NCBI RefSeq assembly: GCF_019649055.1
Contig: NW_026570271.1
Span: 969,954 to 1,033,953, forward strand
From: Paramacrobiotus metropolitanus
Lineage: Eukaryota; Tardigrada; Eutardigrada; Parachela; Macrobiotidae
Direction: 5' to 3'
Length of the DNA: 64,000 bases
Shown here piece by piece: positions 22,656-34,600 of this stretch. A model generated the notes under the pieces. It saw nothing but the letters and a program-made list of their open reading frames with translations. It was not told where the DNA came from and searched no databases. Numbering within the stretch: position 1 is the stretch's first letter; each line of letters starts with the position of its first letter. Both the position numbers and the translations under genes were made by a program.

Positions 22656-25600
22656 ATGCCACCGAAACGCAAAAACGCACCCGCATCCAGTGACCTTCCG
22701 CCTACATTACCAAAACCTCCTGCAAACTGGACGAAAGCTGAAAAGTTGCTCTTGATTGAAGAAGTACAGGAACTGCCGTTGTTGTGGAACAAAAAGACAT
22801 GCGATTACAAGGAAGCCCACAAGAAATCCATGGCCTGGAACTTAGTTGCGGAAGCGGTTGCCGAAAAGGGACCAGTAGCCCGAACAGGTACGACTATCTG
22901 AAACTTTAAAAAAAATTTCATTCTCAGTGACTTTCATTTATTAGTAAAATTTAAAAAAATTAATATGCAACATCGGAGAATACGTCATGCCATTCTTTAA
23001 CGCCTACAAAATAGGTATGGCACGTTTTCTACACGTCAGTTTTTTAGAACGCGGAATCACGCTTGTAGTCTGCGTTGACCGCCGTTGTCAACCTGTTGCT
23101 TTGCGTTGTCCACCCGTTGTATTGCGTTGTCCACCCGTTGTCCTCCGTTGTCCACGCGTTGCCTTGCGTTGTCTATCCGTTTTCCTCCGTTGTCCACGCG
23201 TTGCCTTGCGTTGTAAACCCGTTGTCTTGCGTTGTCCACCCGTTGGCTTGCGTTGTCCACCCGTCGTCCTCCGTTGTCCACCCGTTGCCTTGCGTTGTCC
23301 ACCCGTTGTCTTGCGTTGTCCACGCGTTGCCTTGCGTTGTCTACCGGTTGTCTTCCGTTGTCTTCCGTTGTCCACCCGTTATCCTCCGTTGTCCACGCGT
23401 TGTCTTGCGTTGTCCACCCGTTGTCCTCCGTTGTCCACGCGTTGCCTTGCGTTGTCTACCGGTTGTCTTCCGTTGTCCACCCGTTGTCTTCCGTTGTCCA
23501 CGCGTTGCCTTGCGTTGTCCACCCGTTGTCTTGCGTTGTCCACGCGTTGCCTTGCGTTGTCCACCCGTTATCCTCCGTTGTCCACGCGTTGCCTTGCGTT
23601 GTCCACCCGTTGTCCTCCGTTGTCCACCCGTTGCCTTGCGTTGTCTACCGGTTGTCTTCCGTTGTCCACCCGTTGTCTTCCGTTGTCCACCCGTTGTCTT
23701 GCGTTGTCCACCCGTTGGCTTGCGTTGTCCATCCGTTATCCTCCGTTGTCCACGTTGTCTTGCGTTGTCCACCCGTTGCCTTGCGTTGTCCACCCGTTGT
23801 CTTGCGTTGTCCATCCGTTGTCCTCCGTTGTCCTCGCGTTGCCTTGCGTTGCCTACCGGTTGTCTTCCGTTGTACACCCGTTATCCTCCGTTGTCCACGT
23901 TGTCTTGCGTTGTCCACCCGTTGTCCTCCGTTGTCCACCCGTTGCCTTGCGTTGCCTACCGGTTGTCTTCCGTTGTCCACCCGTTGTCTTCCGTTGTCCA
24001 CCCGTTGCCTTGCGTTGTCCACCCGTTGTCTTGCGTTGTCCACCCGTTGGCTTTCGTTGTCCATCCGTTGTCCTCCGTTGTCCACCCGTTGTCTTGCGTT
24101 GTCCACCCGTTGTCTTGCGTTGTCCACGCGTTGTCCTCCGTTGTCCACCCGTTGCCTTGCGTTGTCCACCCGTTGTCCTCCGTTGTCCACGCGTTGCCTT
24201 GCGTTTCTACCGGTTGTCTTCCGTTGTCCACCCGTTGTCCTCCGTTGTCCACACGTTGTCTTGCGTTGTCCACCCGTTGTCCTCCGTTGTCCACCCGTTG
24301 TCTTGCGTTGTCCATCCGTTGTCCTCCGTTGTCCACGCGTTGCCTTGCGTTGTCCACCCGTTGTCCTCCGTTGTCCACGCGTTGCCTTGCGTTGTCCATC
24401 CGTTGTCCTCCGTTGTCCACGCGTTGCCTTGCGTTGTCCACCCGTTGTCTTGCGTTGTCCACCCGTTATCCTCCGTTGTCCACGCGTTGCCTTGCGTTGT
24501 CCACCCGTTGTCCTCCGTTGTCCACGCGTTGCCTTGCGTTGTCTACCGGTTGTCTTCCGTTGTCCACCCGTTGTCTTCCGTTGTCCACCCGTTGTCTTGC
24601 GTTGTCCACCCGTTGCCTTGCGTTGTCCATCCGTTTTCCTCCGTTGTCCACCCGTTGTCTTGCGTTGTCCACCCGTTGCCTTGCGTTGTCTACCGGTTGT
24701 CTTCCGTTGTCCATCCGTTGTCCTCCGTTGTCCACGCGTTGCCTTGCGTTGTCTACCGGTTGTCTTCCGTTGTCCACCCGTTATGCTCCGTTATCCACCC
24801 GTTTTCCTGCGTTGTCCACGCGTTGCCTTGCGTTGTCTACCGGTTGTCTTCCGTTGTCCACCCGTTATCCTCCGTTGTCCACGCGTTGTCTTGCGTTGTC
24901 CACCCGTTGTCCTCCGTTGTCCACCCGTTGTCTTGCGTTGTCCATCCGTTGTCCTCCGTTGTCCACGCGTTGCCTTGCGTTGTCTACCGGTTGTCTTCCG
25001 TTGTCCACCCGTTATCCTCCGTTGTCCACCCGTTGTCTTGCGTTGTCCACACGTTGTCCTCCGTTGTCCACGCGTTGCCTTGCGTTGTCCACCCGTTGTC
25101 TTCCGTTGTCCACCCGTTATCCTCCGTTGTCCACCCGTTTTCATGCGTTGTCCACGCGTTGCCTTGCGTTGTCTACCCGTTGTCTTCCGTTGTCCATCCG
25201 TTGTCTTCCGTTGTCCACGCGTTGCCTTGCGTTGTCCACCCGTTGTCTTGCGTTGTCCATCCGTTGTCCTCCGTTGTCCACGCGTTGCCTTGCGTTGTAT
25301 ATCGGTTGTCTTCCGTTGTCCACCCGTTGTCTTGCGTTGTCCACCCGTTGCCTTGCGTTGTCCACCCGTTATCCTCCGTTGTCCACCCGTTGCCTTGCGT
25401 TGTCCACCCGTTGTCTTGCGTTGTCAACCCGTTGTCTTCCGTTGTCCACCCGTTGTCCTCCGTTGTCCACGCGTTGCCTTGCGTTTCTACCGCTTGTCTT
25501 CCGTTGTCCACCCGTTATCCTCCGTTGTCCACACGTTGTCTTGCGTTGTCCACCCGTTGTCCTCCGTTGTCCACCCGTTGTCTTGCGTTGTCCATCCGTT

Positions 25601-28600
25601 GTCCTCCGTTGTCCACGCGTTGCCTTGCGTTGTCCACCCGTTGTCCTCCGTTGTCCACGCGTTGCCTTGCGTTGTCCATCCGTTGTCCTCCGTTGTCCAC
25701 GCGTTGCCTTGCGTTGTCCACCCGTTGTCTTGCGTTGTCCACCCGTTATCCTCCGTTGTCCACGCGTTGTCTTGCGTTGTCCACCCGTTGTCCTCCGTTG
25801 TCCACCCGTTGCCTTGCGTTGTGTACCGGTTGTCTTCCGTTGTCCACCCGTTGTCTTCCGTTGTCCACCCGTTGTCTTGCGTTGTCCACCCGTTGGCTTG
25901 CGTTGTCCATCCGTTATCCTCCGTTGTCCACACGTTGTCTTGCGTTGTCCACCCGTTGCCTTGCGTTGTCCACCCGTTGTCTTGCGTTGTCCATCCGTTG
26001 TCCTCCGTTGTCCACGCGTTGCCTTGCGTTGCCTACCGGTTGTCTTCCGTTGTACACCCGTTATCCTCCGTTGTCCACCCGTTGCCTTGCGTTGTCCACC
26101 CGTTGTCCACGCGTTGCCTTGCGTTGCTACCGGTTGTCTTCCGTTGTCAACCCGTTATCCTCCGTTGTCCACACGTTGTCTTGCGTTGTCCACCCGTTGT
26201 CCTCCGTTGTCCACCCGTTGTCTTGCGTTGTCCATCCGTTGTCCTCCGTTGTCCATGCGTTGCCTTGCGTTGTCTACCGGTTGTCTTCCGTTGTCTACCG
26301 GTTGTCTTCCGTTGTCCACCCGTTATCCTCCGTTGTCCACCCGTTGTCTTGCGTTGTCCACACGTTGTCCTCCGTTGTCCACGCGTTGCCTTGCGTTGCT
26401 ACCGGTTGTCTTCCGTTGTCAACCCGTTATCCTCCGTTGTCCACACGTTGTCTTGCGTTGTCCACCCGTTGCCTTGCGTTGTCCACCCGTTGTCTTGCGT
26501 TGTCCATCCGTTGTCTTCCGTTGTCCACGCGTTGGCTTGCGTTGTCCACCCGTTGTCTTGCGTCGTCCATCCGTTGTCCTCCGTTGTCCACGCGTTGCCT
26601 TGCGTTGCTCACCGGTTGTCTTCCGTTGTCCACCCGTTGTCTTGCGTTGTCAACCCGTTGGCTTTCGTTGTCCACCCGTTATCCTCCGTTGTCCACCCGT
26701 TGCCTTGCGTTGTCCACCCGTTGTCTTGCGTTGTCAACCCGTTGGCTTTCGTTATCCATCCGTTGTCCTCCGTTGTCCACCCGTTGTCTTGCGTTGTCCA
26801 CACGTTGTCTTGCGTTGTCCAACGTTGTCCACCCGTTGCCTTGCGTTGTCCACCCGTTGTCTTGCGTTGTCTACCGGTTGTCTTCCGTTGTCTACCGGTT
26901 GTCTTCCGTTGTCCAGCCGTTATCCTCCGTTGTCCACCCGTTGTCTTGCGTTGTCCACACGTTGTCCTCCGTTGTCCACGCGTTGCCTTGCGTTGTCTAC
27001 CGGTTGTCTTCCGTTGTCAACCCGTTGTCCTCCGTTGTCCACCCGTTGTCTTGCGTTGTCCACCCGTTGGCTTCCGTTGTCCATCCGTTGTCCTCCGTTG
27101 TCCACGCGTTGCCTTGCGTTGTCTACCGGTTGTCTTCCGTTGTCCACCCGTTATCCTCCGTTGTCCACCCGTTGTCTTGCGTTGTCCACACGTTGTCCTC
27201 CGTTGTCCATGCGTTGCCTTGCGTTGTCTACCGGTTGTCTTCCGTTGTCTACCGGTTGTCTTCCGTTGACCACCCGTTGTCATCCGTTGTCCACCCGTTG
27301 CCTTGCGTTGTCCACCCGTTGTCTTGCGTTGTCCATCCGTTGTCCTCCGTTGTCCACGCGTTGCCTTGCGTTGCCTAATGGTTGTCTTCCGTTGTCCACC
27401 CGTTGTCTTGCGTTGTCAACCCGTTGGCTTTCGTTGTCCACCCGTTATCCTCCGTTGTCCACCCGTTGTCTTGCGTTGTCCACACGTTGTTATTATCTAC
27501 GGCTACAGAGGAGACTGACGTATTTTTTGCACGCCTGCACCGCTGTAAGGTCCGGTTGGCGTACACCGCAGTATACCGTCAGGGCCGACTGCAGGGTTTT
27601 CATGCAGATTAGAAGAAATGCGCTACTGCAGTTTATGAGACGTGGTTGCCACGTTCGGTTATCTTGGAATTTTCGTTGTCCATAAGCAACCACCGATTCG
27701 TTCGGTTGTGTGCCGTAGCCGACCGCTCGGGTACCGCTCTAATAAATCGTTTTAGGGAGATTTCCGGCATACATAACCACGTGGAGCAAGTTAGAAGTCT
27801 GAGCCAACAAGAGTTTATCCGATAGAAGTATACATAATTGTAACAGTGTCAAAAATGCGCCCGCTCGTGCTTCAGGACCTTACATGGCCAATTGTGTCTG
27901 CACGCAACCCGAGTTTTCGATGGATTTTGGCCATCCACTGTTTAACTTCGAGAACCGATGCCTGTTAGTCCTGACAAAGCATTACTAATAGTAAATTACT
28001 GAATTATCTCAGAGTATTTGACTCAATGACTAATTAGTTAAGTACAAAGAACTCTTCGAGGTTATAAAGTTCAAAATTAGCGACTTTTGCGAACTCGTGG
28101 TTCTTGAGGGACTTAAAATTCCAGTTTGGTTTGTATTTTGTTGCTGCTGTAAGGTCTCGTAACGCTAACTACACTATCGGATACGTATCAAATTGCTGTG
28201 GTGCATTGAGAAAAACATCTTGAAGACACTGTTGCGCCCCAACACCAATAGGCGTCAGCGTTTTAAGGGATTTGGCCCTGTACATAGCACCACGTTCCTA
28301 CACATACACGCCAACTTTTGCATCCGCACACTGTCAAAAACTTTTTTGCGTTGCTTATGATGTTTTGAAGCCAAAGGATTCGTATACATAGGCGAAAAAA
28401 CCGTTTGTGCGCGCAACTTCCGGTTTTTGAGGAATTATCTGTAGTGAAATAAAATTCCAAAAGTTTAAACGCGCGGCGGTGGACCAAAAACTCACATTAT
28501 GAACCGATGCTCTTCAAATTTTGCACGAAAGCGCACATTGAATGTCGTTCTGGCACAGAACTAGCTTTCCATTAATTTTTTCAAATTTTAAAATACCACC

Positions 28601-31600
28601 TACAATATGGCTCCGGTATGGCCTATGAAGAATATGGAAAAACATCCCTTTTGTTTTCTGGATACACCATGATGGTATTCAGATAAATGGTTTGCACAAA
28701 TACAAAACTTTGGTTACGAGCGAGAAGACACAATATGTATCTTCTGCTGGCTTTCATACTGCTCAAACTGTCTGTTTGCCTCTCTTTGTTTTAAAGCTTA
28801 GCCAGTCAATGCGCTGGTATGGCTGCCTGGCAAGTACGCTTTCCGGTGTGCGCTGTTAGAAAGTGCGGGTCGCAACTTTGCTGTTGACGGTTTAAGGTTT
28901 TATCCCTCTCCGTCAGTTTACTTATTTTCCGGAGTTACACAGGACGGCTGAAGAGTATTCCTTAGTCGGATCGAGTGTGGCCAGGCGTTTCTTCACCTCG
29001 TTAATCTCGTGGAGCGCTTCGTTACGCTTCTTTGCTAGGCCATCTAATCGAGCTAGTCGGATTTCCTCGTCAATAACCGCCTGTGTGGTCGGTGCTGACG
29101 TTCCTGACGGGCGCAAGAGTCGTTCCTGTGCTCGTGTTCTTTTTTCCAGGTCGGCGGCCCTGTCGATATGACGTTGCTCTTGTCGGCCTATCCTTCCCAT
29201 CTCGGCGGTGTAGTTCTCCGCTGTGTGGGGGATCTGTGAGTAACTCATTCTGAGTTTCACTGCTTGTTTTATGGCCTCTTCCTTCTGGATCCGTAATTTT
29301 CCGATCTCCACTGACGGTACTCGGTTAAACGTCTGTTGGCCTGCCGAGGTCGATGGAGTTGGCTGAGACGTCGGCGTTGCAATCTTTGTGGTCGTAGCCG
29401 AGAAGCCAGTGTCTTCTCCAAGTCTTTGGGCTATCGGTTGGGCTACTGCCTGCTGGCAGATCTGGAGAGATTTCTGTTCCTTCGCGTAAAGCTTGGTGTT
29501 GGCGTCGTTCAGACGAGTCTCGTAGTACGACAGTTGGCCTAACAAGATCAACCGGTGTTGGGTGTGGTTTGGATCCATTTGTGAAGTCTGCGACAGTGCT
29601 TGGCTACTCGTCTCTATGTGAGCACGAGCCGTTGTCGCTTGCTAGCGCAGTTCCACTTCGATTCTCCCGTTGGTGTTAATTTGTGGGACGACCGTAAAGG
29701 GTGGAGGCATCGACATTACGACCTGTGTGGTCGTCGTCGGAACAGGCACTTGTTGGCTCTGTCCTCCGACCTGACTTCTATGCTGGTTCAGCCGGTTCAT
29801 CAAGTGGGTCGTTGCGTTTGGGTCCATCCAGAGATTCTGTTGTCTGGGATGTCCAAGATGAGTTGGTGAGATTGGTAGAGTAATCGGACCCGACATCACA
29901 CCGGGTCGCACTCGCAGTCGAACGCCAGATGCGTACACACAAACGAATTGTACAGCAGGGCCGCAGGCACGTTTTAATCCGCATGCTTGAGGTGTCATTA
30001 ATTAATGCAATAATTTACAACTTAACTGAAGAAAAAATGTATCCACTTACTCAATGTAACTTAGCAAATTAATACGCGTTATTAATTAATATAATTAGAC
30101 TTAATTACAGTAACACAACCTACACAATATTATTACAACTGTGCATTGATAATCGTAATCACTAATAATAATTACTTTAATTACTAATCGTAATTACTAA
30201 ATTAACAATCACTAATAGTCTATTACTAGTAAATAGTAACAACTTTTAAAACTAAGTGAGGCTAAATTATTAATGCGGCTTAATACCTGGACCACATTTT
30301 ATTAGCGAATTAGCAATTATAATGCTTTAATATTTACTATATGTTACGGGTTCCGGTGACCACGGTGTAAAGCTCGGTTGGCTATGCACAACAACGGAGG
30401 TGAATGTGTATGTGAAATAGAAAACGCAGCTTCGAAGCTGCGTTTTGTAATTCATCTGCGGATCACGTAGCGGACCAATGAGCGCAGCCGTTAGCTTTCG
30501 GCTTGAGAATGTTGTGGTGTCTAACTCGCATTATCTTTCACGGGCGCGCAAGAGAGCGTTGTGCCCTACTTCAGCAAAAACATCTGCTAAATGTTTAGCC
30601 AGGTCTGATCAGCACTAGTATTTCTCTGGACGGGTTTGTCAGTACAATGCACGGTTTTACAAACTGTAGCAGTGCCGCCGTTCAGTTGTGACGTGCTACA
30701 TTATAACAAGTCTACTTTTTCCGCCTTGCAAAAATCCTTTATGAATCGAAGAGTAGCTCTTTTATTGCTTTGTTGGAGGGCACTTTACTGTGCTGAAAGT
30801 TTTTCGATGGGTCCGAAGAAAAGTTTTTTGATTTCGAAGTTCGAGCCTGCCTTACGGTATAGACCTGCATAATGCAGTCCATATCGTACTGCAGGCTGGA
30901 AGCTGTTAATGCAGGCTGCATTAACAAACATCGTCTCTTCCAAATATCAAACCGGAAATTTCATTTATGTACAGACAGTATAACAGGTTTAAGGCGGCAC
31001 CTGCGGACTTATCGGAGATTTTTGTCATTACGCTCATGCAAGGACCCATGCTTATGTATTTCCTTCGGTACCAAAAGACCCAGCATAGAAATGCATTTGG
31101 TGGCGCTGACCGACGGACAGATATCTTGAGTTGCAAGTGGTCTGAGTATATACGGCCACCGCGCATGTGTGCATTTGGTACCAAACGCCCCAGTGCACAT
31201 GCGCATTTTGTGGCGGTGACCGACGGACAGACATCACTTTTTCCATTAGCGCTAAACATAGAGGACCTCCGCTAGGTTTCGGTTAACAAAATAAAGTTAA
31301 GGAAATCAACAAAGTACGAAATAACCATAAGAAAAATTTAAGAAACCTACGAATAACCTAAGAACAGCATAAAAATGACCTGAAAATAACCTACCAAAAA
31401 CCTGAGACTAGCCTAAAACTAACCAGAGAATAACTTAAGAAACCTAAGAAAACCTAGGAATTCTAATAAAAATAAGAACTGAAAAACCTAAGAAACCGAA
31501 GGAACCTAAAAGACATAAGAAACCAACGAAACGCAAGAAATCTAAAGAATCTAAAATCCCTAAGATACAAAAGGAACTCCAGGATCCTAAAGAACTTAAG

Positions 31601-34600
31601 AAACCTAAGAATTCAAAGAAAAATAAGAAACCTTAGAAACCTAAGAAACCTATGAAACTTAAGAAACCTTAGGCTTCGTCCCCTTTCCAAAGCGTATCTA
31701 ATTGCGATACAGGAGTATCTAGTTTCGCTACAGTACAAAAATGGGACACTTTTTGGTGCGCACCACCAAGATGCAGTACAGGCTACGCATATCGAAACTG
31801 GGCTCGCTCTCCGTTTCCTGTATCGAATCTTCAGCTTTGGCCCCGTATCGCTGTATTTGCGTACCATCGCTTCGATCGCATATCGCACTGTTTACCAGTT
31901 TTTTTGTGTTCTCGGGGTTTGTTGGAAGAATTCTTGTGCTAACTGTTTTTACGCCTTCATTCTAGTTAGTTCCTAGTCTGAACTGCTAAATGTTGTTCCC
32001 CGGATTGAAAGTTTTGGCATCATCGTCCTTACTTTTTACTTTTTTAGCTGATGATGAGTTAGATGAGTCGCAAACGGCCCGCGCTCAAGCTCTGACTCGA
32101 CTCTGACCGCTCAAACTCTGACTCTGACTACTCAAAGTCTGACTTTGACTGCCCCAACTCTGACTAAATAACCTAAGAATACCCTAAGAAACCTAAGAAA
32201 CCTAACAAAATTAAGAAACTGAGAAACCTAAGAAACCTAAGAACTCTAAGAAACCTAAGAAACCTAAGAAATGTAAGAAATCTAAGAAACCTAAGAAACC
32301 TAAGAAACATAAGAAACCTATCAAGAAACCTAAGAAACCTTCAGAATCAGAGTCAGACTTTGAGCGGTCAGAGTCAGACTTTGAGGAGTCAGAGTCAGAG
32401 TTTGAGTGGTCAGTATCAGAGTCAGAGTCAGAGTTGGAGTCTGGGCCTTGTAGAAACGGGACGCATTCGGATATGCAGCATACCTCGGTCCCGAATCTTT
32501 GCGCTGATAACCAGATACGCGAAACGAAAACCGACATACCGTATCGCGTATCTCCTATTATGGGACGGTGGTGTCCTGTACCGTAGCTAAATTCGCTACA
32601 GATTGGGGACGAGGCATTGGACTAACAGGCCTAAGAAACTAATGACAATAACGAAATGCCTTCGCGGCAAAAAGTCGTGCGTCGAATTTAATTGCGGCGA
32701 AATGTCACACTCCCAAATGTCCGGGTGCGTGTTTGGCACGGCACTGCGTGTTTTATCACCATTTCTCTGCTTTTCAGTGCAATTGATGACACAGAATGCT
32801 CATCCCTGTTATCATCATATCGCTGAATCGTTTCCAAACTTACGCAAATTAAAGTACGGATTTCTTCGACAAGAAGAAACGTTTCTTGCTAATTTTTAGT
32901 TTCGTGCTTTTTGGAAAATGGAAACTGTATCTTCAGCCGATTTTAATGCACTTTAGTTATTCGTAAATATTTGCCAAACTTTGCTTCTAAAGTTAACTGC
33001 GAGAAATCCAAAGGACTGGATAAAGAAAGCTCGACCGGACGCCTAAATACTAGTATGTGCGCAGCGAACGCACGGGCGTCAGTTGTGGGCACCGGTGATC
33101 TTCTGGGTACGCATGGCTGCTGCCTACATGCACGAGAGTTGCCACGGATTTTGGCTGGGTGCACGAATTTTTGCATATATATTTGGATATAGTAACTGTT
33201 GAACATTTTTTTTTAATTTTCCTTTCTACATACATTGCTGTAAAGTGTACATATAACTCGTAACTTTTTTCTTACCTTATCTGCCAATGATTAATTTTTC
33301 AACGCTTTTAAGACCTATTTTGTGGCATGCCATAATGGAGATACAGTCAGAGAAATCTGTGTCTTCGGTGTGAGGATTCTATCAGTTCTTTAGGTGGCAG
33401 GAGAGTGGGTTACGATTTTCATAGTTTCGAATGCAGCCTTCGCATAACCTTGCACCTTTTCTGGTTCAAATAGTGCCGCTCTTAGCCCAAGCACGTACAT
33501 GCCTGTGGTCGCCGATACCATATCAAAGAGCAACCGATTTTTTTATTTTTGGTTTTAAAACTGTTCCCAGACCACACCAACCCCGATACTAGCATCTAAT
33601 CTCATTAGATGAGCTCTGACTCTGTTTTCGCCGCAATATTCTAACCCAATACCGACTTAAAAAATAATTGTGCAAGAAGTTTTAGTGCTCAACGCAATAC
33701 AACGGGCGGACAACGGAGGAAAACGGCCGGACAACGGATGGGCAGCGCAAGACAACGGGTGGACCACGGAAGACAACAAATGGACAACGAAGGACAACGG
33801 GTGGACAACGTAAGATAACGGGTGGACAACGGAGGACAACGGGTGGACAACGGAGGATAACGGATGGACAACGGAGGACAACGGGTGGACAACGCAATAC
33901 AACGGGTGGATAACTCAAGGCAACGGGTGGACAACGGAGGACAACGGGTGGACAACGCAAGACAACGTGTGGACAACGCAAGACAACGGGTGGACAACGG
34001 AGGATAACGGGTAGACAACGGAGGACAACGGGTGGACAACGGTCTAACAGGTGGACAACGCAAGGCAACGGGTGGACAACGGAGGACAACGGGTGGACAA
34101 CGCAAGACAACGGGTGGACAACGGAGGACAACGGGTGGACAACGCAAGACAACGTGTGGACAACGCAAGACAACGGGTGGACAACGGAGGATAACGGGTA
34201 GACAACGCAAGACAACGGGTGGACAACGCAATACAACGGGTGGATAACTCAAGGCAACGGGTGGACAACGGAGGATAACGGGTAGACAACGCAAGACAAC
34301 GGGTGGACAACGGAGGACAACGGGTGGACAACGCAAGACAACGTGTGGACAACGCAAGACAACGGGTGGACAACGGAGGATAACGGGTAGACAACGCAAG
34401 ACAACGGGTGGACAACGGAGGACAATGGGTGGACAACGGAGGATAACGTGTGGACAACGCAAGATAACGGGTGGACAAGGGAGGACAACGGGTGGACAAC
34501 GCAAGACAACGTGTGGACAACGCAAGACAACGGGTGGACAACGGAGGATAACGGGTGGACAACGGAAGACAACCGGTGGCAACTCAAGGCAAGGGGTGGA

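Noticed and set aside
23073-27490. TTGTCCACC / TTATCCACC words as DnaA-like origin boxes
   Set aside because: Chance likeness within a eukaryotic minisatellite; no bacterial context.
22987-27685. Plus-strand frames of 1,345-1,536 codons
   Set aside because: They are simply a stop-free 21-bp minisatellite read in different frames, with no start context, domain or codon bias. Reported as a repeat instead.
31275-32345. AAGAAACCT arrays as a telomeric repeat
   Set aside because: Too degenerate, interstitial, and not a telomere unit I can match; it lies inside a transposon.
31680-32620. A separate transposon with CGTCCCC ends
   Set aside because: Both borders contain TCGTCCCC-like and GCTACAGTAC-like words in inverted order, but pairing is too short and interrupted to call terminal repeats.
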